DNA from: Rhizobiaceae bacterium
GTDB taxonomy: Bacteria; Pseudomonadota; Alphaproteobacteria; Rhizobiales; Rhizobiaceae
DNA: 64,000 bases
Assembly (NCBI GenBank): GCA_019635695.1
Contig: JAHBYZ010000016.1
Location: forward strand, 1 to 64,000
Direction: 5' to 3'
Shown: positions 1-9,634 of the stretch, piece after piece
Position numbering within the stretch: position 1 is the first letter of the stretch
Layout: every line of letters begins with the position of its first letter
The notes under the pieces: generated by a model
What the model was told of the DNA's origin: nothing
The model's input: the letters and a program-made list of their open reading frames with translations, nothing else
The model's database searches: none
Made by a program: the position numbers and the translations under genes

Positions 1-497
1 ATTACCGTCAGGTCGGTCTGCATCATGCGCGCCAGCATGCGGTAAATGTCCTGCATGGCGTGACTGCGGCCGACCAACGGCATCGTTTCCGGCTGGTCTT
101 CCGGCCGGTGTTCCGACAGGCCTTTGCGCGGTTCGGACAGGGCCCGGTTGACGATGTTGAGCAGTTCGCCGAGGTCGAACGGCTTCGGCAGGTATTCGTA
201 GGCGCCCGTCTCCGATGCCCGGATCGCCGTCATAAACGTATTCTGCGCGCTCATCACGATGACCGGCAGATCGGGCCGCGCCTTCTTCATGCGCGGCAGC
301 AGGTCGAAGGCGTTTTCGTCGGGCATCACCACGTCGGTGATGACGAGATCGCCCTCGCCGGCCGAAACCCAGCGCCACAGCGTCGAGGCGTTGGAGGTGA
401 CGCGCACCTCGTAGCCGACGCGCGACAGCGCCTGGTTGAGCACGGTGCGGATGGCGGCGTCGTCGTCCGCCACCAGAATGTTGCCGCGGGCGCTCAT
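1..497 (-). CDS. ntrC: Nitrogen regulatory response regulator NtrC, N-terminal part (cut by window edge)
   Basis: The minus strand from the ATG at 495-497 reads a CheY-like receiver domain: acidic pocket ADDD at residues 10-13, phospho-acceptor Asp at about residue 55 in [10 protein letters not shown], and the conserved Lys in YLPKPF. It is followed by the start of a sigma-54 AAA+ domain ([15 protein letters not shown]). The frame stays open to base 1, so the rest of the AAA+ domain and the Fis-type HTH lie outside. The ATG overlaps the ntrB stop by one base (TGATG), which suggests translational coupling. In the family, NtrB phosphorylates NtrC, which then activates sigma-54 promoters of nitrogen-assimilation genes. 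Identity rests on the receiver sequence plus the dusB-ntrB context. Confidence 0.95.
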   Translation of the reverse strand, partial: MSARGNILVADDDAAIRTVLNQALSRVGYEVRVTSNASTLWRWVSAGEGDLVITDVVMPDENAFDLLPRMKKARPDLPVIVMSAQNTFMTAIRASETGAYEYLPKPFDLGELLNIVNRALSEPRKGLSEHRPEDQPETMPLVGRSHAMQDIYRMLARMMQTDLTV

Positions 498-1627
498 CAG
501 CGGATCCCTCCGTCGGTATCGTTGTCCGCCTCGCCCTTCCAGGCCGGCATGAGAATGCGGAACGTGGTGCCGCGCGGTGACGAATCGCACTCGATGACGC
601 CGCCGTGCTCGCCCACGATCTTGGCCACCAGCGCCAGCCCCAACCCGGAGCCGTTGGGCTTGGTGGTGATGAACGGATCGAACAGGATCGGCAGCAGGTC
701 GGCCGCGACGCCCGGGCCGTTGTCGTGCACGCAGAATTCCAGCGGCAGCGAAACGCGGTCCTGCGTGCCGGGCACCGACAAGCGGATGCCGGGGCGGAAG
801 GCGGTCGACAGCCTGATCTCGCCGTTCGGGCTGGAGCCGATCGCCTCCGCCGCGTTTTTCACCAGATTGAGGAACACCTGCACCAGCTGGTCGCGATTGG
901 CGTAGACCGGCGGCAGCGACGGGTCGTATTCCTCTATGATCTTGATGCGGCTGGCGAAACCGTTCTTCGCGATCGCCTTCACATGGTCGAGCACGACGTG
1001 AATGTTGACCGGCGTACGGTTGATCGGCCGCTCGTCGGAGAACACCTCCATGCGGTCGACCAGCGAGACGATGCGGTCAGTCTCGTCGGTGATTAGGCGC
1101 GTCAGTGCGCGGTCCTCGTCGCCGACTGCGGTTTCCAGCAGCTGCGCAGCGCCGCGGATGCCCGACAGCGGGTTCTTGATCTCGTGCGCCAGCATGGCGG
1201 CAAGGCCGGTGACCGAGCGGGCAGCGCCACGATGCGTCATCTGGCGGTCGATCTTGTCCGCCATCGAGCGCTCCTGCAGCATGATGACGACCGAGCCGGG
1301 CAGTTCGGCGACCGGCGCGACATAGATGTCGACCACCTTGTCGGCGCCGACCCGCGGCGAGGAGATGTCGACGCGGTATTCGTTGAAGGGCGAGCGGCGC
1401 TCGCGCACCTGCTCGACCAGCGTCAGCAGCGGGCTGCCGAACGGCACGAACTTGGCCAGCTTGTTCTTGGTCAGGACGGCAGCGCTGGAGCGGAAGAAGT
1501 CTTCCGCCTCCGCGTTGATGTATGTGATGACATTGTCCGGCCCAACCATGATGACGGGATGGCGGATCGTGTTGAGTACAAGCTGGGTTACGTCGGCCGG
1601 CGCCGCGCGGGACTCTGCAATGCTCAT
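497..1627 (-). CDS. ntrB: Nitrogen-regulation sensor histidine kinase NtrB (GlnL)
   Basis: A 376-aa soluble sensor kinase without membrane segments. An N-terminal PAS domain covers about residues 15-125. The H-box [15 protein letters not shown] follows near residue 150, then the N-box [10 protein letters not shown], and the G-boxes DNGPGV and GSGLGLALV close the HATPase domain. The length is typical for NtrB. Known role: autophosphorylates and passes phosphate to NtrC under nitrogen limitation, and is held in phosphatase mode by PII when nitrogen is plentiful. The start ATG overlaps the dusB stop (ATGA), and the stop overlaps the ntrC start, so dusB-ntrB-ntrC reads as one operon. Confidence 0.97.
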   Translation of the reverse strand: MSIAESRAAPADVTQLVLNTIRHPVIMVGPDNVITYINAEAEDFFRSSAAVLTKNKLAKFVPFGSPLLTLVEQVRERRSPFNEYRVDISSPRVGADKVVDIYVAPVAELPGSVVIMLQERSMADKIDRQMTHRGAARSVTGLAAMLAHEIKNPLSGIRGAAQLLETAVGDEDRALTRLITDETDRIVSLVDRMEVFSDERPINRTPVNIHVVLDHVKAIAKNGFASRIKIIEEYDPSLPPVYANRDQLVQVFLNLVKNAAEAIGSSPNGEIRLSTAFRPGIRLSVPGTQDRVSLPLEFCVHDNGPGVAADLLPILFDPFITTKPNGSGLGLALVAKIVGEHGGVIECDSSPRGTTFRILMPAWKGEADNDTDGGIR

Positions 1628-2661
1628 GCGGCGACGCGCTCCGCAGCGGTGGCGCCTGTCCAGTCGCGCAGAGCCGAACTCAGCGCCGCATGTGTTTCCG
1701 CCACGTCGAAAGAGGTCATCGCGGTTCGCACCAGCGAGACCGGGGCTGCAGGCGCGTGGCGGCCGAGATACCAGCCAAGATGCTTGCGGGCCTGTCTGAT
1801 CCCGCTGTCGACCCCGTAGAGCGACAGCATGTCCTCATGGTGCGACAGCACGTAGTCGGCGATTGCTGCCCCGCCCTGCGGTATTCCGGGCGCGGATCTG
1901 CCGGCCGCTGCGGCAGCGGTCTCGCCCGCCGTCCACGGCGCACCCTGATGGGCGCGGCCGATCATCACGCCGTCAGCGCCAGAAAGCCGAAGGGCCTCCT
2001 GCGCGCGGCGCAGAGAGCCGATATCGCCGTTGACGATGACAGGCACGCCGACCGCCTCCTTGACGCGGCGCACGGCGCGCCAGTCGGCGCTGCCCTTGTA
2101 GAATTGCTCGCGCGTGCGGCCGTGCACGGTGATCATCCGCACCCCGGCGGCCTCGGCGCGACGTGCGATGAGCGGCGCGTTGAGGCAGGTCTCGTCCCAG
2201 CCGAGCCGCATCTTCAGCGTCACAGGAACCGAAACCGCCGACACGACCGCCTCGACCAGCGAAAGCGCGTGGTCGGGGTCACGCATCAGGGCCGAGCCGC
2301 AATAGCCGCCCGTGACCTTCTTGGCCGGGCAGCCCATGTTGATGTCGACGATGTCGGCACCCTCGCCCACGGCAATGCGCGCGGCCTCGGCCATCGCCGA
2401 TGCCTCCCGGCCCGCCAGCTGCACGACGTGGATGTCGATGTCGGGGCGCTTCAGGCGCGTCAGCGAACCCTCGCGGCCGCGCGCCAGCTCCCCGCTGGCG
2501 ATCATCTCGGAAACGACCAGCCCCGCCCCATGCCCGGCTGCGCGGCGGCGGAACGGCTCGTCGGTGATGCCAGACAGCGGCGCAAGGAACACCCGGTTGG
2601 CAAGCGCGATGCCGCCGACTGCGAGCGGCTTGATCAACAGCTGCGTTTCATTCATGCTCAA
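1624..2661 (-). CDS. dusB: tRNA-dihydrouridine synthase DusB (NifR3)
   Basis: A 345-aa FMN-dependent TIM-barrel enzyme that reduces uridine to dihydrouridine in the tRNA D-loop. The N-terminal [16 protein letters not shown] is the family FMN-binding start, and the catalytic Cys lies in [22 protein letters not shown] and the phosphate-binding VNGDIGS and [13 protein letters not shown] motifs follow. In Rhizobium and Rhodobacter this gene was named nifR3 because it heads the ntrBC operon, the same order as here. A second in-frame Met two codons in (MNETQ) is an equally possible start. The promoter of the operon should lie in the short divergent gap before ispDF. Confidence 0.96.
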   Translation of the reverse strand: MSMNETQLLIKPLAVGGIALANRVFLAPLSGITDEPFRRRAAGHGAGLVVSEMIASGELARGREGSLTRLKRPDIDIHVVQLAGREASAMAEAARIAVGEGADIVDINMGCPAKKVTGGYCGSALMRDPDHALSLVEAVVSAVSVPVTLKMRLGWDETCLNAPLIARRAEAAGVRMITVHGRTREQFYKGSADWRAVRRVKEAVGVPVIVNGDIGSLRRAQEALRLSGADGVMIGRAHQGAPWTAGETAAAAAGRSAPGIPQGGAAIADYVLSHHEDMLSLYGVDSGIRQARKHLGWYLGRHAPAAPVSLVRTAMTSFDVAETHAALSSALRDWTGATAAERVAA

Positions 2662-2820
2662 AAACCGGGCATTACCTGAATATGCTCATTCACTAGCCAT
2701 TTTCCGAAAGCCACGCAACTGCGAAACATGTCGCACGGCCATGCGCCAACGGAAGGTCTGGCCTTCGGCAGGTATGCGTCCTATGCGTCGGCGGCAAGGC
2801 AACACGGACGCGACCGAGGC

Positions 2821-4029
2821 ATGACAGCACGGGGTGAAATAGCTGCCGTCGTCGTCGCGGCCGGCCGCGGCGAACGCGCGGGCGCGTCGGCGGAAGGGCC
2901 AAAGCAGTATCGCGCGATCGGTGGCGTGCGGGTGATCCGCCGCACGCTGGAGGCCTTGGCTGGCAGCGGCGTCGTCGGGCGCATCGCGGTGGCGATCCAT
3001 CCGGACGATGCCGATCTGTTCGGCGCTGCCGCCAGCGACATGGAACCGCCGGTCATCGCCGTTCCAGGTGGACCGACGCGACAGGCTTCCACGCTCCTTG
3101 CCCTTGAAGCGCTTGCCGACGCGCCGCCCGCCTATGTGATGATCCAAGATGGCGTGCGGCCCTTCATTGACGCTGAGCTGCTCTCCCGCATCGCCGAAGG
3201 ACTGACGCCACAGAGCGGCGTGCTGCCTGGCCTGCCCGTCACCGACACGCTCAAGCGCGTTGCGAGCGATCTGGTCAGCGAGACCGTCCCCCGCGCGAAC
3301 CTGTTCGCAGCGCAGACGCCGCAGGCGTTTCCGTTCGCCGCGATCCTCGATGCGCATCGGCGCGCGGCGCGCGAAGGCAAAAGCGACTTCACCGATGACT
3401 GCGCCATCGCCGAATGGGCGGGGCTGCGGGTGACGATTGTGCCGGGTTCGCCCGACAATGTGAAACTGACCTATGCGAGGGATATCGCCATGGCCGACGA
3501 GCGCCTCTCAGGATCGTGGCCCGACGTGCGCACAGGCAACGGCTACGACGTGCACGCCTTCGGCGAGGGCGATGCGGTGACGCTGTGCGGCGTGCGCATT
3601 CCCTACGGCCGGACCCTGTCAGGACATTCGGACGCCGACGTCGGCCTGCACGCGTTGACCGATGCGCTGCTGGCCACCTGCGGAGCCGGCGACATCGGCA
3701 CGCATTTTCCGCCGAGCCAGCCGCAATGGAAGGGTGCAGCCTCGCGCATCTTCGTCGAGCATGCGGCAGCACTTGTGCGCGAAAGGGGCGGCCGTATCGC
3801 CAACACCGACGTGACCTTGATCGCCGAAGCGCCGCGCGTCGGCCCGCATCGCGAGGCGATGGTCGAGGCGATGGCCGCCATGCTCGGCATAGAGGCCGGA
3901 CGAGTCTCGGTGAAGGCCACGACCAACGAGCGGCTCGGCTTCGTCGGGCGCGAGGAAGGCATCGCGGCGATCGCCACCGCAACCGTCGTCTATCCCGGGC
4001 GTTTGCCTCCCGCAAATGAGACGACATGA
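2821..4029 (+). CDS. ispDF: Bifunctional IspD/IspF isoprenoid enzyme
   Basis: A 402-aa fusion of two MEP-pathway enzymes. Residues 1 to about 235 are IspD (4-diphosphocytidyl-2-C-methyl-D-erythritol synthase), opening with the nucleotide-binding [14 protein letters not shown] and including QDGVRPF. The remainder is IspF (MECDP synthase), starting at [14 protein letters not shown] with the zinc ligands DVH and the [16 protein letters not shown] motif, and ending in the family signature [11 protein letters not shown]. The open frame extends 31 codons upstream, but IspD homology begins right after the ATG at 2821, so I chose that start. The stop overlaps the pncC start (ATGA). The fusion is common in alphaproteobacteria. 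Confidence 0.96.
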   Translation: MTARGEIAAVVVAAGRGERAGASAEGPKQYRAIGGVRVIRRTLEALAGSGVVGRIAVAIHPDDADLFGAAASDMEPPVIAVPGGPTRQASTLLALEALADAPPAYVMIQDGVRPFIDAELLSRIAEGLTPQSGVLPGLPVTDTLKRVASDLVSETVPRANLFAAQTPQAFPFAAILDAHRRAAREGKSDFTDDCAIAEWAGLRVTIVPGSPDNVKLTYARDIAMADERLSGSWPDVRTGNGYDVHAFGEGDAVTLCGVRIPYGRTLSGHSDADVGLHALTDALLATCGAGDIGTHFPPSQPQWKGAASRIFVEHAAALVRERGGRIANTDVTLIAEAPRVGPHREAMVEAMAAMLGIEAGRVSVKATTNERLGFVGREEGIAAIATATVVYPGRLPPANETT

Positions 4030-4517
4030 CCGAAGCCGCCGACCTCGCCGACCGCTTCCTGAAAGCCTGCCACGCGCGCGGCATCCTCTCCGCAACCGCC
4101 GAATCCTGCACCGGCGGTCTCATCATCGCCCAGTTGACCGAAATCCCCGGTTCGTCCTCGATGGTCGACCGGGGCTTCGTCACCTACTCGAACGAGGCGA
4201 AGATGGAGATGCTGGGCGTCTCCGCAGCCACGCTCGACTCTCATGGAGCGGTATCGAGCGAGACGGCGGTTGAGATGGCGGCCGGCGCGCTGGCGCGCAG
4301 CCGAGCCGGCATCGCGCTGTCGGTCACCGGCATCGCCGGGCCGGACGGAGGCAACGCTGAAAAGCCCGTCGGACTGGTCTGGTTCGGCGTCGCGGTGGCG
4401 GGGCGGCCGGCCCACGCCGAAAGGCGGCTGTTCGAGAATCGCGGCCGTGATTACGTGCGGCGGCAGACCGTCATCACCGCGCTTCAACTCGGATTGACCG
4501 CGTTGGCGCAGTCTTGA
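4026..4517 (+). CDS. pncC: CinA C-terminal domain protein, nicotinamide-nucleotide amidase (PncC-like)
   Basis: A 163-aa stand-alone CinA C-terminal domain without the N-terminal MoCF domain. The characteristic motifs are [10 protein letters not shown], the YSNEAK segment and [11 protein letters not shown]. The family (PncC/YgaD type) deamidates nicotinamide mononucleotide to nicotinate mononucleotide in the pyridine-nucleotide salvage cycle. The start overlaps the ispDF stop by 4 nt, so the two are probably translated from one transcript. Catalytic assignment comes from the family, not from this sequence alone. Confidence 0.92.
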   Translation: MTEAADLADRFLKACHARGILSATAESCTGGLIIAQLTEIPGSSSMVDRGFVTYSNEAKMEMLGVSAATLDSHGAVSSETAVEMAAGALARSRAGIALSVTGIAGPDGGNAEKPVGLVWFGVAVAGRPAHAERRLFENRGRDYVRRQTVITALQLGLTALAQS

Positions 4518-4583
4518 CCGAGCTTTCGCCACGCTGTCCCTTGCTGATGGGGCGCGCGATGCGGCCCAGGCGAGGATGATCGC

Positions 4584-5462
4584 GTGAGCACCCAGGACGA
4601 GATTTTTCCGATTCGCGCGGCTGGGTGGCTGGCCTTGGCTTTCTTCACCGGCTTTGCCAGCCCCGTCGCCGCCGAGCCCGGTCTTATGGACCCCAATCCG
4701 CGGGTCCAGAAGCTGATGGAAGCGGCGTTGGAACGGCAGGACGAGATGGTGGCGGACGCTCTCGGCAAGGTCGCGCCGCAAAGCCCCGGCACGCGCGACC
4801 TCTATTTCGTCGGCATTGCCGGCTGGGGCGACCAGGACGTGTTTCGCCGCGAGGTTCATGCCGTGCGCGCCCTGTTCGAGAAAAGCTTCGGCGCGCAGGG
4901 CCGCGCCGTGTCGCTGGTCAATCACCGGCAGACAATGGACCAGGTGCCGCTGGCCACGCACGAAACCATCGAGGCGACGCTGATGGGCGTCGCGCAGAAG
5001 ATGGATCTGGAAGAGGACCTGCTTGTCGTTTTCGTCACCTCGCACGGGGCCGAATGGGACGGGTTCAGCCTCGTGCTCAACGGCAACGATCTGGGCAGCA
5101 TGCAGGGGCCGCAGCTGGCGCGCATTCTTGGCGCGACCCGGGCGAAGAACCGGGTTGTGATCGTGTCGTCCTGCTTCTCGGGCCAGTTCGTACCGGCGCT
5201 CGCCGAAGAGCACACCCTGCTCATTACGGCGGCCGCCAGCGACCGCACCTCGTTCGGCTGCACCAGCGACGCGGAATGGACCTATTTCGGGCAGGCCTAT
5301 TTCCGCGATGCGTTGCCGAAGCACAGAAACTTTGTGCGAGCCTTCGACGAGGCCAAAGAAGCCATCACCGCGCGTGAGGCGAAGGAAGGCTTTCAGCCGT
5401 CGGTGCCGCAGATCCGCGTCGGCGACGATATTCGCGTCGTGCTGAACACGATGGGGTTTTGA
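4584..5462 (+). CDS. Secreted or periplasmic C13 (legumain-like) peptidase family protein
   Basis: A 292-aa protein with an N-terminal hydrophobic segment (WLALAFFTGFASPVAA, about residues 13-28) that looks like a signal peptide. The rest resembles peptidase family C13 (clan CD, caspase fold): a beta-strand ending in SHGAEWDG (His154) and a second ending in SSCFSGQF (Cys197). These sit in the order and spacing expected for the His/Cys dyad. DLYFVGIAGWGDQDVF and NHRQT near the N-terminus match bacterial C13 homologues. The GTG start is supported by GAGG eight bases upstream. Substrate is unknown. Its stop lies 3 bp from the stop of the convergent START-domain gene. Confidence 0.82.
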   Translation: MSTQDEIFPIRAAGWLALAFFTGFASPVAAEPGLMDPNPRVQKLMEAALERQDEMVADALGKVAPQSPGTRDLYFVGIAGWGDQDVFRREVHAVRALFEKSFGAQGRAVSLVNHRQTMDQVPLATHETIEATLMGVAQKMDLEEDLLVVFVTSHGAEWDGFSLVLNGNDLGSMQGPQLARILGATRAKNRVVIVSSCFSGQFVPALAEEHTLLITAAASDRTSFGCTSDAEWTYFGQAYFRDALPKHRNFVRAFDEAKEAITAREAKEGFQPSVPQIRVGDDIRVVLNTMGF

Positions 5463-5465
5463 TCC

Positions 5466-5933
5466 TCAGTCGCTCTTCCCGTAAATGGCGTCGGCGCGTG
5501 TCTCGAAGGCCTCGGCGAACATGCGGAAGGCGCGATCGAACATCGCGCCCATCATGGCGCCGAAGATGCGGCTCTTGAATTCGTAGTCGATGAAGAAGGT
5601 CACCTCGCATCCGTCGCTTCCAGGCTGGGACGGCGCCGGCGCGAAACTCCAGCGGTTCTGCAAATAGCGGAACGGGCCTTCAATATATTTCACGTCGATC
5701 ACCCGGTCCGCGGGCCGCAGGAAAACCTGGGTGACGAAGGTCTCGCGTATCGCCTTGTAGCCCACGGTCATGTCGGCGACGAGCAGCGTTACCCCGTCAC
5801 GCTCGCGGCGCGAACGCACCGTCAGCGCCTCGCATAGCGGCAGGAATTCCGGGTACCGGTCGACGTCGGCGACCAGCGCGAACATCTCGTCGGATGAATG
5901 GGCGACGCGGCGGACGGTCTCGAATTTCGGCAT
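5466..5933 (-). CDS. Coenzyme Q-binding COQ10/RatA family START-domain protein
   Basis: A 155-aa SRPBCC (START-like) protein. Typical landmarks are the N-terminal ALVADVDRYPEFLPLCEAL, EGPFRYLQNRWSF in the middle, and the C-terminal helix IFGAMMGAMFDRAFRMFAEAFETRA. Eukaryotic COQ10 binds ubiquinone; the E. coli homologue RatA was described as a ribosome-association toxin. In alphaproteobacteria the usual annotation is ubiquinone-binding COQ10-like, and the placement directly after lipA fits a respiratory role. No antitoxin partner (RatB) is adjacent, so a toxin label is not supported. Confidence 0.9.
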   Translation of the reverse strand: MPKFETVRRVAHSSDEMFALVADVDRYPEFLPLCEALTVRSRRERDGVTLLVADMTVGYKAIRETFVTQVFLRPADRVIDVKYIEGPFRYLQNRWSFAPAPSQPGSDGCEVTFFIDYEFKSRIFGAMMGAMFDRAFRMFAEAFETRADAIYGKSD

Positions 5934-5945
5934 GTCGCCCGGCGC

Positions 5946-6914
5946 TTAGGCCGACTTGGTCAGCTTCGCCTCGCGCGCGGCGCGCAGGCGGGCGAAGTCC
6001 TCGCCAGCATGGTGCGACGAGCGCGTCAGCGGGCTGGAGGCGACCATGAGGAAACCCTTGGTGTAGGCCACTGTCTCGAACGACTTGAACTCGTCGGGCG
6101 TGACGAAACGCTTCACCGGGTGATGCTTCTTCGACGGCGCCAGATACTGGCCGATGGTGATGAAGTCGACGTCGGCCGAGCGCAGATCGTCCATCAGCTG
6201 CAGCACCTCGTTCCGCTCCTCGCCCAGTCCGACCATGATGCCGGACTTGGTGAAGATGGTCGGGTCGAGTTCCTTCACGCGCTGCAGAAGCCGGATCGAA
6301 TGGAAATAGCGCGCGCCGGGGCGAACGGTCAGGTAGTTCGACGGCACTGTCTCGAGATTGTGGTTGAACACGTCGGGCCGCGCCGCGACGACCGTCTCCA
6401 GCGCGTTCGCACCGTCCTTGCGCAGGAAGTCGGGTGTCAGGATCTCGATCGTCGTGCCGGGTGCGGCCGCGCGGATGGCACGGATCACTTGCGCAAAATG
6501 CTCGGCGCCGCCGTCCTTCAAATCGTCGCGGTCGACAGAGGTGATGACGACGTGGCTGAGACCCATCTGGGCGACGGCCTTGCCGACATTGGCCGGCTCC
6601 TCCGGGTCGAGCGGCGTCGGGATGCCAGTGGCGACGTTGCAGAAGGCGCAGGCGCGCGTGCAGATCTCGCCCATGATCATGAAGGTGGCGTGCTTCTTGT
6701 CCCAGCACTCGCCAATGTTGGGGCAGCCCGCCTCCTCGCAGACCGTTACGAGACGGTTCGACTTCACGATCTCGCGGGTTTCCAGATAGCCGCGAGAAAC
6801 CGGCGCCCTGACGCGGATCCAGTCCGGCTTGCGCAGCACCTCCTGGTCGGGCCGATGGGCCTTTTCGGGGTGCCGCGGCCGCGGCTTGGTTATGGTGTCG
6901 AGGATGGTGACCAT
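5946..6914 (-). CDS. lipA: Lipoyl synthase LipA
   Basis: A 322-aa radical-SAM enzyme that inserts two sulfurs into octanoyl groups on lipoyl domains. Both [4Fe-4S] cluster sites are visible: the auxiliary [12 protein letters not shown] and the radical-SAM CTRACAFCN. Conserved RSSHHAGE lies near the C-terminus and carries the auxiliary-cluster serine region. It sits 63 bp after lpdA in the same direction, at the end of the PDH cluster, so it makes the cofactor used by the PdhB and PdhC lipoyl domains encoded upstream. Length matches the family. Confidence 0.97.
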   Translation of the reverse strand: MVTILDTITKPRPRHPEKAHRPDQEVLRKPDWIRVRAPVSRGYLETREIVKSNRLVTVCEEAGCPNIGECWDKKHATFMIMGEICTRACAFCNVATGIPTPLDPEEPANVGKAVAQMGLSHVVITSVDRDDLKDGGAEHFAQVIRAIRAAAPGTTIEILTPDFLRKDGANALETVVAARPDVFNHNLETVPSNYLTVRPGARYFHSIRLLQRVKELDPTIFTKSGIMVGLGEERNEVLQLMDDLRSADVDFITIGQYLAPSKKHHPVKRFVTPDEFKSFETVAYTKGFLMVASSPLTRSSHHAGEDFARLRAAREAKLTKSA

Positions 6915-6977
6915 TTCAGTCCCATATAGGCCGTCGGTGCCCGGCGCACCACCGCGCGCCGGGCATGGCAGCTACGC

Positions 6978-8420
6978 TCAGATGTTCAGTGCGCGCCCGT
7001 AGGCGTCCAGCACGCTTTCCTTCATCGATTCCGACAGCGTCGGATGCGGGAAGATGGTGTGCATCAGCTCTTCCTCGGTCGTCTCCAGCCCCATCGCGAC
7101 GACGAAGCCCTGGATGAGCTCGGTCACTTCCGCCCCCACCATGTGCGCGCCGAGAAGCTGGCCGGTCTTCCTGTCGAAGATGGTCTTCACGAGCCCCTGA
7201 TCCTCGCCGAGCGCGACGGCCTTGCCGTTGGCGACGAAGGGGAAGCGGCCGACGCGGATGTCCAGTCCCTTCTCCTTGGCCTTCGCCTCGGTGAGACCCA
7301 CCGACGCCACCTGCGGGTGGCAGTAGGTGCAGCCCGGCACCTGCAGCCGGTCGAGCGGATGCGGGTGCTGGCCGGCAATAGCCTCCACGCAGATCACCGC
7401 CTCGTGTTCGGCCTTGTGGGCCAGCATCGGCGGGCCGGCGACGTCGCCGATGGCATAGACACCCTTGACCGAGGTGCGGCACATGCCGTCGATGACGATG
7501 GTGCCGCGCTCGGTCTTCACGCCGAGCGTCTCGAGCCCGAGACCTTCCACGTTGCCCTGCACGCCGACAGCAGAGATCATGCGGTCGGCGGTGATCTTCT
7601 CGACCGAGCCATCCTTCTTCTCGACGTGGGCGGTGATGCTGTCCTTGCCCTTCTCGACCTTTGTCACCTTGGCTTCGAGGATGAACTTCATCCCCTGCTT
7701 CTCGAACTGTTTTTGCGCGAATTTCGAGATCTCGGCATCCTCGACCGGCATCACCTGCGGCATCAGCTCGACCACCGTCACGTCGACGCCCATCGTGCGG
7801 TAGAAGCTGGCGAACTCGATGCCGATGGCGCCCGAGCCCATGACCAGCAGGCTCTTTGGCATCGAAGGCGGCACCATCGCCTCGAAATAGGTCCAGATCA
7901 GCTTGCCGTCCGGCTCGATGCCGGGTAACACGCGCGGGCGCGCGCCGGTGGCGACGATGATGTGCTTGGCAGTGTAGGTGCCCTCGGGCTTCACATTCTT
8001 CGGTGCCGGAACCTGCGGTTCCATCGGCTTCTTCGCGGTCTTGCCCACGACGATTTCATTTGGCTTGGTGAGCTTCGCTTCGCCCCAGATCACGTCGACC
8101 TTGTTCTTCTTCATCAGGATGCCGACGCCGCCGTTCATGCGCGCCGCAACGCCGCGGGAACGCGCGACGATGGCCTTCAGGTCGGGCTTGAGCGAGCCTT
8201 CCAGCACAAGCCCGTAGTCCTTGGCGTGGGTGCCGAGGTGCATGACCTCGGCGGACCGCAGCAGCGCCTTGGTGGGGATGCAGCCCCAGTTGGAGCAGAT
8301 GCCCGCCAGATGCTCGCGCTCGACGATGGCCGTCTTCAGGCCAAGTTGCGCAGCGCGGATGGCGGCTATGTAGCCGCCCGGCCCGGCGCCAATGACGATG
8401 ACGTCGTAGGATTCAGCCAT
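6978..8420 (-). CDS. lpdA: Dihydrolipoyl dehydrogenase (E3 of pyruvate dehydrogenase)
   Basis: A 480-aa FAD flavoprotein disulfide reductase. It starts with YDVIVIGAGPGGYIAA (FAD Rossmann), followed by the redox disulfide CSNWGCIPTK, an NAD-binding GSGAIGIEFASFY, the FAD motif YAIGDVAGPPMLAHKA and the catalytic HPHPTLSE near the C-terminus. A low-complexity Lys/Pro insertion (about residues 130-150, KKPMEPQVPAPKN) interrupts the FAD domain; similar inserts occur in other rhizobial PDH-linked E3s. It reoxidises dihydrolipoamide on E2 and passes electrons to NAD+. The genomic position behind pdhABC argues for the PDH-specific paralogue rather than the 2-oxoglutarate dehydrogenase one. Confidence 0.96.
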   Translation of the reverse strand: MAESYDVIVIGAGPGGYIAAIRAAQLGLKTAIVEREHLAGICSNWGCIPTKALLRSAEVMHLGTHAKDYGLVLEGSLKPDLKAIVARSRGVAARMNGGVGILMKKNKVDVIWGEAKLTKPNEIVVGKTAKKPMEPQVPAPKNVKPEGTYTAKHIIVATGARPRVLPGIEPDGKLIWTYFEAMVPPSMPKSLLVMGSGAIGIEFASFYRTMGVDVTVVELMPQVMPVEDAEISKFAQKQFEKQGMKFILEAKVTKVEKGKDSITAHVEKKDGSVEKITADRMISAVGVQGNVEGLGLETLGVKTERGTIVIDGMCRTSVKGVYAIGDVAGPPMLAHKAEHEAVICVEAIAGQHPHPLDRLQVPGCTYCHPQVASVGLTEAKAKEKGLDIRVGRFPFVANGKAVALGEDQGLVKTIFDRKTGQLLGAHMVGAEVTELIQGFVVAMGLETTEEELMHTIFPHPTLSESMKESVLDAYGRALNI

Positions 8421-8432
8421 TGATGGCTCCTT

Positions 8433-9071
8433 TCAGAGACCCAGCATCATGCGCACGACCGGCTCCAGCCCGCGGCCGACGGCGCGCGTGCTGGCCGCGT
8501 CGAGATGGACGCCGTCTAGCGGTGTGGTCTTCGCCACCGAGCCGGCATCGAAGAAGCCGCAATCGGTTTCGTCGGCGAGGTCGGCATACAGCGAGGCGAG
8601 CATCTGCGACTGCGCGATGCCGCCCTCGAACATGGCGGCGAAACGCGGTTCGGCTGTCTCGCACAGCGGCGGAGGCGACACGATCAGGATATCGGGCGCC
8701 TTGCCATTCAGCGGGTAGGCGTGGCCGCGCACCACGTCAATGATGCGCTCCATGCCCTCGCGCGCGGCGATGGCCTGTCCATGCACCCAGCCCTTCATGT
8801 CGTTGGCGCCGAGCATGACGATGATGAGGTCGACCGGCGCATGCGTGGACAGCACCATCGGCAGCGTGCGTGCGCCGTTGCGGTCGGCGCCGTCAGTCGG
8901 ATCGTCGAAGGCGGTGGTGCGGCCGTTCAGCCCCTCGGCGATCACGGTGACATCGCCGCCGAGCGCTGTGGCCAGCACGTTTGGCCAGCGGTCGGCGAAG
9001 GCATGCCGGCCAACGATCTCGGCCGAATAACCCCAGGTCAGCGAGTCGCCGTAGCAGAGGACCGTCTTCAT
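8433..9071 (-). CDS. SGNH/GDSL-type hydrolase (arylesterase-like)
   Basis: A 212-aa esterase-fold protein. Block I is CYGDSLTWGY (nucleophile Ser near residue 9), block III is MLGANDMKG, and block V is DGVHLDA carrying the catalytic Asp/His. There is no signal peptide, so it is probably cytoplasmic. The open frame extends far upstream, but homology begins at the ATG at 9069-9071, which overlaps the stop of the HdeD-like gene (ATGA). It belongs to the same small-esterase group as Mycobacterium smegmatis acyltransferase/perhydrolase. Substrate is unknown. It lies between pdhC and lpdA. Confidence 0.92.
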   Translation of the reverse strand: MKTVLCYGDSLTWGYSAEIVGRHAFADRWPNVLATALGGDVTVIAEGLNGRTTAFDDPTDGADRNGARTLPMVLSTHAPVDLIIVMLGANDMKGWVHGQAIAAREGMERIIDVVRGHAYPLNGKAPDILIVSPPPLCETAEPRFAAMFEGGIAQSQMLASLYADLADETDCGFFDAGSVAKTTPLDGVHLDAASTRAVGRGLEPVVRMMLGL

Positions 9072-9622
9072 GCACCCTGCCCGAGCTTGCGCAGACCAAG
9101 CGCCGCGAAAAGATAAAGCACGCCGCTCGACAACAGCTCGACGCCAAGCAGAATGCCGAGCACCGAAACGGCCGACCACGGGAAATTGGCGAAGATCATC
9201 ACCGCGAGCAACACGGACACTACACCGGAGAGGAGTACGAGGCCCCAGCCAGAAACCGGCCGGAGCGAGAACGCGAACATGATCTTGGCGACGCCGCTGA
9301 CGAGGAACAGAACCCCGATGAGGATCGTCAGCGATACCATGCCGGCCAGCGGATCGAACAGGAGCACGATGCCGACCACCGCGGTCGCGACGCCCAGCAG
9401 AAGTGCCCACAGGAACCCTGTCCAGTCGCTCACGCTGAAGGACTGGACCACCTGCACGGCGCCGAGGAAAAGGAATATCCAGCCCGCCAGCAGCGTAACG
9501 GTGAGCGTGGCCGCCAGCGGGTTCCACAGCGCGAAGAGTCCGCCGATGATGGAGATGACGGCCATCAGCGCCATCCAGCCCCATGATGTACGCATGCGCG
9601 ATTCTGCGACAGACTTGGCCAT
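9068..9622 (-). CDS. HdeD-family membrane protein
   Basis: A 184-aa protein with six predicted membrane helices in pairs. Short loops read LWNPLAAT and LFDPLAGM, the repeated W/F-x-P motif of the HdeD (DUF308) family. E. coli HdeD is linked to acid resistance at high cell density; no such role is shown here. Translation is coupled to the downstream SGNH hydrolase by a 4-nt overlap and the gene begins 12 bp after its upstream neighbour ends, so it is inside the PDH transcription unit. Confidence 0.9.
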   Translation of the reverse strand: MAKSVAESRMRTSWGWMALMAVISIIGGLFALWNPLAATLTVTLLAGWIFLFLGAVQVVQSFSVSDWTGFLWALLLGVATAVVGIVLLFDPLAGMVSLTILIGVLFLVSGVAKIMFAFSLRPVSGWGLVLLSGVVSVLLAVMIFANFPWSAVSVLGILLGVELLSSGVLYLFAALGLRKLGQGA

Positions 9623-9634
9623 GTGCCTTCTCCC

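Noticed and set aside
5466-5933. RatA toxin of a toxin-antitoxin system
   Set aside because: The sequence matches the COQ10/START family and no RatB-like antitoxin is next to it.
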